Source: CAXRDE01 sp964229355
GTDB taxonomy: Bacteria > Cyanobacteriota > Sericytochromatia > UBA7694
Assembly: GCA_964229355.1 (NCBI GenBank)
Contig: CAXRDE010000021.1
Location: forward strand, 1-64,000
DNA: 64,000 bases
Direction: 5' to 3'
Below are positions 1 through 7,794 of the stretch, in pieces (within the stretch, counting starts at the first letter, position 1; each line of letters starts with the position of its first letter). Position numbers and translations under genes: made by a program. The notes below the pieces were generated by a model. The model searched no databases. It had not been told where the DNA came from and saw nothing but the letters and a program-made list of their open reading frames with translations.

Positions 1-409
1 CTGCGCCAGCGCCTGTGGCTCCTGAAACGGCTGCGCTTGCCCCTGAATGGGTAGCGGAAGTTCCCACTCCCGTGGTGTCCGTACCTGCTGCGCCAGCGCC
101 TGTGGCTCCTGAAACGGCTGCGCTTGCCCCTGAATGGGTAGCGGAAGTTCCCACTCCCGTGGTGTCCGCACCTGCTGCGCCAGCGCCTGTGGCTCCTGAG
201 ACGGCGACGCCTGCCCCTGCATTGGCAGCGGAAGTCCCCACTCCCGTGGTATCCGTACCTGCTGCACCAGCGCCTGTGACTCCTGAGACGGCGACGCCTG
301 CCCCTGAATTGGCAGCGGAAGTTCCCACCCCCGTGGTATCCGTACCTGCTGCGCCAGCGCCTGTGACTCCTGAGGCGGCTGCACCAGCGCCTGCGTTGGC
401 GGTGGCAGC
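1..409 (+). repeat. 87-bp in-frame tandem repeat inside the fliK-like gene
   Basis: Four full copies of an 87-bp unit start at 1, 88, 175 and 262, and a fifth begins at 349 and decays by about 400. Each encodes 29 residues rich in Pro, Ala and Val, with a recurring EVPTPVVS core and PAAPAPV linker. The first copies are almost identical and the later ones drift. The array runs off the left window edge, so the true copy number is unknown. There are no unique spacers between copies. Confidence 0.95.
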
Positions 410-1790
410 TCCCGCGCTAGAAGTAGATGCTTCTGAGCTTGAAACTGACGAATCACAAATGCTGCCTGTCTTAACCTTGCCTCTGGTATCTCTCTATTGG
501 ATGCGTCCGCTCTCTTTATCCGAAAACGCCTCTGATACCCCTTCTGAAGATGCGTTTTCAGAAGGTACGGTGTTTGAGTCCGGCGGTTTGCAACAAAACA
601 TCTTTCTTTATCGTTTGTTAAAAATGCCTGTAGAAAAAGGGAAGGATTTGCTTCAGCGTCAGTCCGTAGCGTCACCTCAAGCAAACAATCTGTCTTACGG
701 CTCTGCAATGTCAGTCAAAGAGGCGCCAATGAGCGCACCTGAAAGTCCTTTTGTACCTGTGCTACAAACTTGGGTACAAGGGGCCTTGAAAATGGGGCGT
801 GCTGAAGGGCGTGCTGCTCAGAAGTTAGGCGCTGCGCCTGCGTTGAAAATTGAATCCTTACAAACAGGAACCTTGTCTACTGTTCTGGAGACACCTGTGG
901 CACCCTCTGTCGCCACCCCACTCGCTCAAAAAAGTATGACTTTTTCTGATTTTATGTCTTTTCATGAGCTGTTTGAGGCCTCTTTTGTGGAGCAACGTGT
1001 GGCGTCACCTTCCAAAGCCTCGTCTCAGCAGACATCGGTGTCCACCGCTGCGTTTGCAAGTCTGAATGATTCGCCGCCAGCGCAACCTGGCCTTTCTTTC
1101 TCTGCCTTTCAGTCTCCAAATGCCGGGGTATCTCTTCGTGCGGAAGCCCCTTCAGGACTCCAGTATGTGGATACTCAAGCCAAAGCGCCTTTCCAGTCTC
1201 TGCCTCCAGAGCTTAAACCCCACACTTATGAACTAAAACCCTTACGGGGAGATGTGATAGCAAAACCAGAGATTTCAGCGATTGATGAACCCCCTTCCAT
1301 TATTAGTCCCCGTGTTAACCTATCTGCATCGCAGGTTATTCAAGCCATTAACCAAAATATTCCGATTCACATTGCTGATTTCCCCGCCTTTGTTTCTCGG
1401 GTGCTTCAGGTGCAGCCGCCCGCATTAAATCAACCCCAGTCACTTCAGGTGACCTTGTCACCGGATGCTTTAGGCAAGATCACGGCTAAATTTGAGCTGA
1501 CTGCACAAAATACGGTGAATATTACGTTGTTATCTCAATCAGGAATTGCAGTCAATCAGTTGAACACGTATTTGCAAGAAATTCAACAGATTGTCAGTAA
1601 CACGCAGTTTACGCCTGGACAGATTGTGGTGCGACAGGGCATTCCCATGGCTAAACAAAGTCAGTCTTTTGAGCAACAATCTCATTCAGACCGCGAAGCC
1701 CATTCGGACCAAAAGTTAGTGCAGCGTCGTGGGGGACAGCGTCGTCGTCGCAGCGATGAAGAAGAAATAAGTATTGATGTAACCGTTTAA
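1..1790 (+). CDS. fliK: FliK-like flagellar hook-length control protein (5' end outside window)
   Basis: The reading frame is open to the window edge (codons begin at base 3), so the N terminus is missing; 595 residues are visible. The first ~135 are Pro/Ala/Val-rich 29-residue repeats, followed by a long low-complexity Ser/Pro/Gln-rich stretch. The last ~130 residues before a basic, His/Arg/Gln-rich tail resemble the C-terminal domain of FliK: SLQVTLSPDALGKITAKF, then a VNITL strand and a helix ending in QIVV. In the family, FliK is secreted during hook growth, measures its length, and then acts on FlhB to switch export to filament proteins. The next gene encodes a stand-alone FlhB-type domain, which fits that role. 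The call rests on the C-terminal pattern and the flagellar context; overall sequence is too divergent to be certain. Confidence 0.72.
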   Translation, partial: APAPVAPETAALAPEWVAEVPTPVVSVPAAPAPVAPETAALAPEWVAEVPTPVVSAPAAPAPVAPETATPAPALAAEVPTPVVSVPAAPAPVTPETATPAPELAAEVPTPVVSVPAAPAPVTPEAAAPAPALAVAAPALEVDASELETDESQMLPVLTLPLVSLYWMRPLSLSENASDTPSEDAFSEGTVFESGGLQQNIFLYRLLKMPVEKGKDLLQRQSVASPQANNLSYGSAMSVKEAPMSAPESPFVPVLQTWVQGALKMGRAEGRAAQKLGAAPALKIESLQTGTLSTVLETPVAPSVATPLAQKSMTFSDFMSFHELFEASFVEQRVASPSKASSQQTSVSTAAFASLNDSPPAQPGLSFSAFQSPNAGVSLRAEAPSGLQYVDTQAKAPFQSLPPELKPHTYELKPLRGDVIAKPEISAIDEPPSIISPRVNLSASQVIQAINQNIPIHIADFPAFVSRVLQVQPPALNQPQSLQVTLSPDALGKITAKFELTAQNTVNITLLSQSGIAVNQLNTYLQEIQQIVSNTQFTPGQIVVRQGIPMAKQSQSFEQQSHSDREAHSDQKLVQRRGGQRRRRSDEEEISIDVTV

Positions 1791-1860
1791 GGAATGTAAA
1801 GATCCCTTGTGTATACATCCGGAAATTTGTTAAGCTATAAAAGAAATAGAGGTATAGCGT

Positions 1861-2190
1861 GTGCAATCTGAGAATCTTCCTGAAAAAGAAACGTCTCAAG
1901 AAGAACTCAGAAAAGCAACGGCACTGAAATATGACCTTAAAAAAGACAGTGCCCCCGAGATTGTTGCTACCGGTAGTGGAGAAGTTGCCGGAGAAATAGT
2001 AAGAGTCGCTGAACAACATGAAATACCTGTTTATAAAGATCCCTCATTGGCAAATGCCCTGGGACAGTTAGAGTTGGGTAGTGCTGTGCCTGAACAGTTA
2101 TACAAAGCCGTCGCTGAAGTGCTGGTGTTTGTATACAGTGTGGACCAGTCACACAAAAAAGAAATAGAGATGGTCTTGGAGGACTTCTAA
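1861..2190 (+). CDS. stand-alone FlhB C-terminal-domain protein (FlhX/YlqH type)
   Basis: 109 residues, GTG start preceded by GAGGT. Residues ~17-100 match the cytoplasmic domain of FlhB/YscU export-switch proteins: a PEIVATGSGEVAG strand-turn, IPVYKDPSLANAL, and the closing VPEQLYKAVAEVLVFVY. The autocleaved NPTH motif and the FlhB membrane part are both absent, as in the known soluble FlhB-C homologues such as Bacillus YlqH. Those proteins can partly stand in for the FlhB C domain in flagellar export. It sits 70 bases after the fliK-like gene and just before flgF, so a role in the hook-to-filament switch is likely but inferred. Full-length flhB is not in this window. Confidence 0.85.
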   Translation: MQSENLPEKETSQEELRKATALKYDLKKDSAPEIVATGSGEVAGEIVRVAEQHEIPVYKDPSLANALGQLELGSAVPEQLYKAVAEVLVFVYSVDQSHKKEIEMVLEDF

Positions 2191-2196
2191 TCACCT

Positions 2197-3114
2197 ATGT
2201 TGCGTGGAATTTACTCGGCGGCAAACGCCATGAACGTGTCAATGCAAAAGATGAACCTTTTTGCTCAGAATGTCAGTAACTCACAGACCACCGGTTATAA
2301 AAAGAAGGTTTATGCCGTTCACAGTTTTGAAGATATGCTGGTAAACATCCCTGACCCTCAGGGCGTCAAACGGAAAGAAGAAAGTCTACCTGTGGCCACG
2401 GGTTCCTATATCGATGCCGCAGGGGTTAAACAGACTCAGGGTCGTTTGCGTCAGACGGGTGGTGCTTTAGATGTGGCTTTAAAAGGCGAAGGCATTTATT
2501 TTCAGTTAGAGGTGAATCCGGCCACCTTGCCCGCGAATACTGAAACCACCTACACCATGTCTCGGGACGGTCGCTTTAGTTTAAACCAAAACAACTACCT
2601 GGTAAATGGAACCGGTGACTATGTGCTGAATGCACAAGGACAGCGTATTCGTCTGATGCTAGACAACCCCAACACCCAGGCCCCCGTTGATCCCAATCGT
2701 CAAGAGGCTTCTTTAACCTCTAACTTAATCAAAATTGACAACAAAGGGCAGATTTTTGATATCCGCCAACCCAATGCGCCGCTGGCGCAAATCAAGTTGG
2801 TAGAATACGCCGCCGGCCCCAATGGTGACGCCCTTGATAATCGCGATCAGATGTTAGCCATCCTGCGTAAGTATGGTATGGAGCTGCCGGACGATAGTGA
2901 TTTGTTGCCAAGCTACACGATCCCGACAACACCTGATGGTCAGCCCAAGGTAGATGTGTTGCAAGGGTACGTGGAACAGTCTAATGTGGATATTACTTCC
3001 GAGATGATCATGATGATGATGACCTCAAAAGATTATGATATGTCACAGAAGTTAATTAGCACAGAAGATAAAGTATTGGATAAGACCATCAATGAGATGG
3101 GCCGACTCCAGTAA
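2197..3114 (+). CDS. flgF: flagellar proximal rod protein FlgF
   Basis: 305 residues. The N terminus (GIYSAANAMNVSMQKMN, then FAQNVSNSQTTGYKKK) is the rod/hook family coiled-coil segment with the typical N-x-SN-xxTxGYK motif. The C terminus (GYVEQSNVDITSEMIMMMMTSKDYDMSQK) is the matching terminal helix that packs with it in the axial structure. The middle is somewhat enlarged compared with FlgG. FlgF forms the proximal rod under the distal FlgG rod in the periplasm. The best Shine-Dalgarno (GGAGG at 2178-2182) lies 14 bases from the ATG, unusually far, so translation may depend on coupling to the upstream gene, which ends 6 bases before. FlgF versus another FlgG paralogue is decided mainly by its place before flgG. 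Confidence 0.85.
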   Translation: MLRGIYSAANAMNVSMQKMNLFAQNVSNSQTTGYKKKVYAVHSFEDMLVNIPDPQGVKRKEESLPVATGSYIDAAGVKQTQGRLRQTGGALDVALKGEGIYFQLEVNPATLPANTETTYTMSRDGRFSLNQNNYLVNGTGDYVLNAQGQRIRLMLDNPNTQAPVDPNRQEASLTSNLIKIDNKGQIFDIRQPNAPLAQIKLVEYAAGPNGDALDNRDQMLAILRKYGMELPDDSDLLPSYTIPTTPDGQPKVDVLQGYVEQSNVDITSEMIMMMMTSKDYDMSQKLISTEDKVLDKTINEMGRLQ

Positions 3115-3159
3115 CATTCGTTGATAATAAAAAATTAAAAAAACCAGGAGGACAATACC

Positions 3160-3933
3160 ATGCATGCATTGTGGACCGCTGCATCTGGTATGGAGGCGTT
3201 AAAATTTAAGATTGACGTCATCGCCAACAACTTATCAAACACCCAGACGGACGGTTTTAAACGAACCGACGCTGAATTCACCGATCTTTTGTATCAATAC
3301 TGGCGCAAACCCGGTGCCATTGATAACCCCACAGGGATTAGCAACGGTTTAGGTGCGCGGGTTTCTGCGACCACCACCAACCACACCCAGGGTTCTTTAA
3401 CGGTTACCAATAGTAATCTGGATTGGGCGATTGATGGACAGGGCTTCTTTTCTGTTATCGATCCCGGTAACAACGAGCGCTTATTTACCCGTAAAGGTGC
3501 TTTTAAGCTTAACAACAACGGGCAAATTGTAACCGCAGATGGCTTTTTGCTAGACCCTGCGATTACCATTCCTCCTGGAACCACAAACTATCACATTGCG
3601 CGTAACGGAACGGTGTGGGCGGAACAGCCTGGCACCGGTCTGCTGACAGAGCTTGGTGTTGTGAACTTGACCAGCTTCCCCAACCCTGCCGGTTTGGAAG
3701 CCCGTGGAAACAGCATGTACAGCCAAACAACCTCTTCGGGTAACGCCATTCAAGGGATTCCCACCCAACAAGGTTTGGGGCAGATTCATGGTCGTGCGTT
3801 AGAGGCTTCTAACGTTCAGATCGTTACCGAAATGGTTGACCTCATCACCACACAAAAAGCTTTTGATACCAATTCAAAAGTGATTAACGTTGCGGATAAG
3901 ATGATGGATACCGCAAACAACCTGTCTCGTTAA
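3160..3933 (+). CDS. flgG: flagellar distal rod protein FlgG
   Basis: 257 residues, close to the family length. The start is fixed by AGGAGG at 3146-3151. The N terminus (MHALWTAASGMEALKFKIDVIANNLSNTQTDGFKR, read as the family signature NNLSN-x-x-T-x-GFK) and the C terminus (GRALEASNVQIVTEMVDLITTQKAFDTNSKVI) are typical of FlgG, as is the central ..IDGQGFF.. followed by FTRKGAFKLN. FlgG subunits assemble the distal rod through the peptidoglycan and L/P rings. flgA follows after one base, so the two are probably translationally coupled. Confidence 0.96.
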   Translation: MHALWTAASGMEALKFKIDVIANNLSNTQTDGFKRTDAEFTDLLYQYWRKPGAIDNPTGISNGLGARVSATTTNHTQGSLTVTNSNLDWAIDGQGFFSVIDPGNNERLFTRKGAFKLNNNGQIVTADGFLLDPAITIPPGTTNYHIARNGTVWAEQPGTGLLTELGVVNLTSFPNPAGLEARGNSMYSQTTSSGNAIQGIPTQQGLGQIHGRALEASNVQIVTEMVDLITTQKAFDTNSKVINVADKMMDTANNLSR

Positions 3934-3934
3934 G

Positions 3935-4681
3935 ATGATGAACGCGCTTAAGAAGAGTTTGCTGTTTCTGCTGGTCTTTGTGATTGTGGGAACCCCTTTC
4001 TCTTCTTTTGCGCAATCTACTGCGCCCGTGCGAGTGAAAGATACGGATCAATTGTTACGTGTGCTTCGCCAAAAAGTGCAGACGCAGTATGATATTCCCG
4101 CCCATGACGTTTTGCTTTTGTGGAATGATGTAGAACTTCCCGAAAAGTTAAAGAAGTTTGGTTCGGGTGCTGTGCTAGAGATTCATGATGCTGATTTAGG
4201 CAATGCGGCCAAACGCAAATCCTTCTCCTTCAAGGTGATGACGGGTGATACCTATAAAGGTAGAATACCGGTGCGTTTGACGGTGGATGGCTGGATAGAT
4301 GTTTACAAGAGCATTGCCCCCATTCCCAAAGGCCAGACCTTGCCTTTGAGTGGGGTAGAAGCGGTTCGAACCAAAATTTCAACGCTTCCCTTCCAGTATT
4401 TGCGCTCTCCCTTTCGCATTGAAGACTTTACCGCTTTGCAGGATATTCCCCAGGGGCAAATTCTTCAACCGACAATGCTGAGAGAGCGTCTGATGATGAA
4501 AAGTGGAGATGAAGTGCGCGTGATTCTGATCAATGAGGGAATCCGTCTTGTCACCAAGGGTGAAGCTATGGCTTCAGCCTCCCGTAACCAGCAGGTACGG
4601 GTAAAACTACTCATTGGAAATAATAAAATTGTACAAGCGCTGGTGACCGATGATCATGAAGTCACTATTCGTGTGAACTAA
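3935..4681 (+). CDS. flgA: flagellar P-ring assembly chaperone FlgA
   Basis: 248 residues with an N-terminal signal peptide (hydrophobic stretch ending SSFAQS around residue 27). The C-terminal half carries the SAF-type beta-clip seen in FlgA: an RSPFRIEDFTALQDIPQGQIL segment followed by a GDEVRVILINEGIRLVTKGEA segment. FlgA works in the periplasm as a chaperone for P-ring formation by FlgI, which is encoded two genes downstream. There are two adjacent ATGs at the start (3935, 3938) and no clear Shine-Dalgarno; the gene begins one base after the flgG stop, so coupling is likely. Confidence 0.9.
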   Translation: MMNALKKSLLFLLVFVIVGTPFSSFAQSTAPVRVKDTDQLLRVLRQKVQTQYDIPAHDVLLLWNDVELPEKLKKFGSGAVLEIHDADLGNAAKRKSFSFKVMTGDTYKGRIPVRLTVDGWIDVYKSIAPIPKGQTLPLSGVEAVRTKISTLPFQYLRSPFRIEDFTALQDIPQGQILQPTMLRERLMMKSGDEVRVILINEGIRLVTKGEAMASASRNQQVRVKLLIGNNKIVQALVTDDHEVTIRVN

Positions 4682-4691
4682 GGAGTTGACG

Positions 4692-5312
4692 ATGAACAAA
4701 GTACGTAAAGTTGCTTTGCATTTATCTGTTATTGCGTTGACAGGGAGCGTGATTCCATCTGCTGCTTTGGCGGATTCGATTTGGAACGATACCAGTACTG
4801 CCACCCTGTTTACGGAGCGCCGTCCCACCTTTGTGATTGGCGGCCTCATTACCGTACGTGTGAATGAACAAATTGACGCTTTGCAGCGTGCGACTTTAAT
4901 TGCACAAAAACAGGTGCGAAATGACCACCGTTGGCAATTTCCAGAAAACTTTGCCTCTGTTGCGAACGCTCAGCCTTTACAGGGCCAATTTCGTGCAGAA
5001 AACCAGCTGCAATCCAACAACTTAGGGACCACCACCCGCAATGGCAACGTTACCTTTACCATCGCCGCGCGCATCGAAGATATCTTGCCCAACGGGAATT
5101 TGATTATTACAGCGCATAAAAACATGCGGGTGAATGATGAAGATAATGAAATGGTGTTAACCGGTATTGTGCGTCAGAACGACGTGATGGCCGATAATAC
5201 CATTGAATCTGCTAAGATTGCAGATATGCGCATTGATGTAATGGGCACAGGTCCCGTTTCCGCAAAAGCGACCGGGGGGATTATGACCCGCCTTCTGAAC
5301 TTCTTCTTATAA
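4692..5312 (+). CDS. flgH: flagellar L-ring protein FlgH, without a lipoprotein Cys
   Basis: 206 residues. I chose ATG at 4692 over the in-frame TTG at 4686, because AGGAG at 4681-4685 abuts the TTG but sits 6 bases from the ATG. The N terminus has a signal peptide ending in AALADS with no Cys, so it looks like a signal peptidase I substrate. Proteobacterial FlgH is normally a lipoprotein. The body is FlgH-like: SIWNDTSTATLF, GGLITVRVNEQIDA, IAARIEDILPNGNLII and a VRQNDVMADNTIES segment near the C terminus. FlgH forms the outer-membrane bushing of the basal body, which implies a diderm envelope. Confidence 0.92.
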   Translation: MNKVRKVALHLSVIALTGSVIPSAALADSIWNDTSTATLFTERRPTFVIGGLITVRVNEQIDALQRATLIAQKQVRNDHRWQFPENFASVANAQPLQGQFRAENQLQSNNLGTTTRNGNVTFTIAARIEDILPNGNLIITAHKNMRVNDEDNEMVLTGIVRQNDVMADNTIESAKIADMRIDVMGTGPVSAKATGGIMTRLLNFFL

Positions 5313-5323
5313 GGATTTGAATA

Positions 5324-6508
5324 ATGAAATTGCAACCCTTGCTTTCTTTGGCCTTTAGTCTGCTTATTACTGCGCCTGCTTTTGCTCAGGTTACCGCGCC
5401 CGCATTGCCTCCTAATCGGCCTTCAATGCCTGCGCCGAGCATTGACATGGTGCCCCCTTCCACGGTGCGGGTCAAGGATGTCGTAACGTTTCGGGGCGCA
5501 CGATACAACCAATTGCAAGGTCTGGGCCTGGTGTCGGGATTAAACGGTACCGGCGACTCTGCAAACTCTGTTCCTTACACGCGTCGCGCTTTGAAGAATA
5601 TGTTGGAGCGCTTTGGTATGCCTCAAATTGATGAGAGCACCATGCGTCCCAAAAACGTGGCTGCGGTGATGGTGACGGCCAATATTCCCCCGTTCTCCAA
5701 GCCTGGGCAACAAATTGACGTGACTGTATCTTCTGTAGGTGATGCCAAAAGTCTACAGGACGGAATGCTGATTCAAACCCCTTTGCGTGGCGCCGATGGC
5801 CGCATTTATGCCGTCGCACAGGGACCCATTTCTCTGGGCGGTTTTGGCGTGAGCACTGAGCAAGGGGCTTCCACGCAAAAAAACGCGGTCACCATTGGCC
5901 GTATTCCCAACGGCGCGCTGGTGGAAAAAGAAATTCCAGTGACTTTGATGGACGACAACGGTTATATTGAGGCGTATCTGATTAATCCTGACTTTACCAC
6001 TGCCACGGAGCTTGCCGATAAAATCAACAAGAGCTTGCTCGGAAACGCCAAAGCCGTAGATGCCTCTACCGTACGGGTATTTGTGACCTCTACCTACCGC
6101 AATAACCTTGCTGAACTGGTGGCGCGTATTGAGAACTTGACCATCTCTCCTAAAAATAACGCGGCGAAAGTGGTGCTTGACGAGCGTACCGGCACTATTA
6201 TTATTGGTCAAAATGTGAGTATCGGGCCTGTATCTGTGGCTCACGGCGGTCTGATTGTTAAGATTGATGCCCAAACGACGGTCTCTCAGCCAAACCCTTT
6301 CTCTCAGGGGCAAACTGAGGTGGTCACCAACACACAGATTACCTTTGATGAGAAAAAAGGGGATACCCTCGTTCTCGTGAGTGGTTCGACCGTGGGCATG
6401 TTAGTCAAGTCCTTGAATGAGCTGGGAATTCCTCCCCGTGACCTGATTACCGTTTTGCAGATGATTAAAGCCGCAGGTGCTCTCAACGCGCACCTGGAGA
6501 TGCAATAA
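5324..6508 (+). CDS. flgI: flagellar P-ring protein FlgI
   Basis: 394 residues with a cleavable signal peptide (about 21 residues ending APAFAQ). Family landmarks are VRVKDVVTFRGARYNQLQG, GLVSGLNGTGDS, a VMVTANIPPFSKPGQ strand, and the C-terminal IPPRDLITVLQMIKAAGALNAHLEMQ read in parts. FlgI polymerises into the P-ring around the rod in the peptidoglycan layer with help from FlgA. AAGGA at 5311-5315 is 8 bases before the ATG and overlaps the flgH stop. Full length and conserved throughout. Confidence 0.97.
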   Translation: MKLQPLLSLAFSLLITAPAFAQVTAPALPPNRPSMPAPSIDMVPPSTVRVKDVVTFRGARYNQLQGLGLVSGLNGTGDSANSVPYTRRALKNMLERFGMPQIDESTMRPKNVAAVMVTANIPPFSKPGQQIDVTVSSVGDAKSLQDGMLIQTPLRGADGRIYAVAQGPISLGGFGVSTEQGASTQKNAVTIGRIPNGALVEKEIPVTLMDDNGYIEAYLINPDFTTATELADKINKSLLGNAKAVDASTVRVFVTSTYRNNLAELVARIENLTISPKNNAAKVVLDERTGTIIIGQNVSIGPVSVAHGGLIVKIDAQTTVSQPNPFSQGQTEVVTNTQITFDEKKGDTLVLVSGSTVGMLVKSLNELGIPPRDLITVLQMIKAAGALNAHLEMQ

Positions 6509-6521
6509 GGAGTCTTTTGAG

Positions 6522-7034
6522 ATGATTGGTGAAGTACCTTTAGTCGGAACCATGGCCACGGGTTTTGGTGAAAATAATCCTTACGCCCCCCGTGCCAACC
6601 AACCCAATGTGGACGAAGCCTCAAAGCAGTTTGTTGCAATGCTTTATTCGTATATGTTTCAGCAAATGCGCGAAAGTGGAAGTGACGAAGAAGACGGATT
6701 GTTCTCAGGGCCTCATGCTAATATGCTCATGGGATTTTTGGACCAGGAGATGGGACAAAAACTGGCGCAGTCAGAAGGTGCAGGCCTGGCTGATGCGCTT
6801 TTGCGTCAGTTAAAAACTGAGGATCCCAACCTGGATATTGGAGATGCAGACAAATCTGTTGCGAAAACAACACAAGAACCTGACGCACCTGCTTTTGCTT
6901 CCTTAACAGATTCTGGCAACTTCATTAAGGAAATGATGCAGAAAGATCTCCCCATTGAAGAAATCAATCCTGCAAGTATCGACAATTCTCAGCAAATTAT
7001 GGATGAACTCTATAAACTGAATCGCCGAGAATGA
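6522..7034 (+). CDS. flgJ: FlgJ-like rod-binding protein, no muramidase domain
   Basis: 170 residues from the ATG at 6522, supported by AAGGAG at 6508-6513 overlapping the flgI stop; an earlier in-frame GTG at 6477 lies inside flgI and has no such site. Residues ~30-100 match the N-terminal rod-binding domain of FlgJ: a KQFVAMLYSYMFQQMRES helix, LFSGPHANMLMGFLDQEMG, and GAGLADALLRQL. The C-terminal peptidoglycan hydrolase domain of enterobacterial FlgJ is absent, as in many non-proteobacterial versions, so wall cutting for the rod must come from another enzyme. The C-terminal 70 residues are acidic and unassigned. Confidence 0.9.
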   Translation: MIGEVPLVGTMATGFGENNPYAPRANQPNVDEASKQFVAMLYSYMFQQMRESGSDEEDGLFSGPHANMLMGFLDQEMGQKLAQSEGAGLADALLRQLKTEDPNLDIGDADKSVAKTTQEPDAPAFASLTDSGNFIKEMMQKDLPIEEINPASIDNSQQIMDELYKLNRRE

Positions 7035-7040
7035 TACAAT
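7035..7040 (+). promoter_or_regulatory. candidate extended -10 for fliA
   Basis: TACAAT preceded by TGA (TGn extended -10), overlapping the flgJ stop codon and about 34 bases before the fliA ATG. No convincing -35. It would let fliA be transcribed apart from the upstream basal-body genes. Confidence 0.45.
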
Positions 7041-7073
7041 ACTGAAAATAAAGAGCAAATTGAACGGAATATA

Positions 7074-7781
7074 ATGGGAGCAAAGACACAGAAAAAAGCC
7101 CCGGCCCCACCACCGCCCACCAGCAGTAATGAGGCCATTAAGCGCTATACCCCTCTGGTGCGTTCGATTGCCCGTCGCCTCTCTATGAAGCTTCCGAGTC
7201 ATTATGATTACAATGACTTGATTAGCGATGGTATGGTAGGATTGTTATTAGCAATTGAGCGTTTTGACCCTGAACGGGGTGTTAAATTTGAAACATTTGC
7301 GACTTATTATGTCAAAGGTGCGATTTTAGACAATTTGCCCAAATTGCCTAAAGTGCAAAAAACAGAAACTGAAGTTATTTATCAGAGTGCTGATGACGTG
7401 GAAACCGACTCAGCCACTTTATTTAACAAGGTTACAAACCTGGCTTATTCTTATATTCTGTCTTTGGATGCTCCCAGTGGTGGAAGCGAAGGTGATGAAA
7501 CCTTCAACCTGTTGAGTCAGTTGGGCGATGGCGACGGTGTACAACGTGATATTGAGTTTGAGCAATTGCAAAAAACCTTGACCTGGGTGATTGAGCAACT
7601 GCCAAACCAGGAGCGTACAACGCTCAAGCTATATTACTTTCAAAAGTTGCCGTTTAATGAAATTGGTAAGCGTCTTGGACTCTCTGAGTCCTGGGTGAGC
7701 CGAATTCACAAGCGCGCGTTAGAGCAATTGCGCGTCAAGCTAGGTAAGAAAAAGTCCATTGATGACTTTTTGACGATGTAA
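7074..7781 (+). CDS. fliA: flagellar sigma factor FliA (sigma-28 / WhiG family)
   Basis: 235 residues. Region 2 is clear (TPLVRSIARRLSMKLP, DLISDGMVGLLLAIERFDP, KFETFATYYVKGAILDNL), followed by a region 3 linker and region 4 (LPNQERTTLKLYYFQKLPFNEIGKRLGLSESWVSRIHKRAL in the C-terminal 60 residues, with the helix-turn-helix at GLSESWVSRIH). The family directs RNA polymerase to late flagellar promoters and is held back by FlgM, which is not seen here. The gene sits between flgJ and flgB, inside the hook-basal-body block. The Shine-Dalgarno is weak; a candidate -10 lies at the flgJ stop. Confidence 0.95.
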   Translation: MGAKTQKKAPAPPPPTSSNEAIKRYTPLVRSIARRLSMKLPSHYDYNDLISDGMVGLLLAIERFDPERGVKFETFATYYVKGAILDNLPKLPKVQKTETEVIYQSADDVETDSATLFNKVTNLAYSYILSLDAPSGGSEGDETFNLLSQLGDGDGVQRDIEFEQLQKTLTWVIEQLPNQERTTLKLYYFQKLPFNEIGKRLGLSESWVSRIHKRALEQLRVKLGKKKSIDDFLTM

Positions 7782-7794
7782 AGAGGAGGAGTTC

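Noticed and set aside
1651..2194. Open frames on the - strand over the fliK/flhB-C junction
   Set aside because: Composition is typical of antisense reading, and both + strand genes have clear family patterns.
5472..6313. Long - strand open frames under flgI
   Set aside because: Shadows of the strongly supported flgI gene; no start signal and no family likeness.
6477..6521. Upstream start for flgJ inside flgI
   Set aside because: The ATG at 6522 has AAGGAG placed for it; the GTG at 6477 does not and lies deep in flgI.
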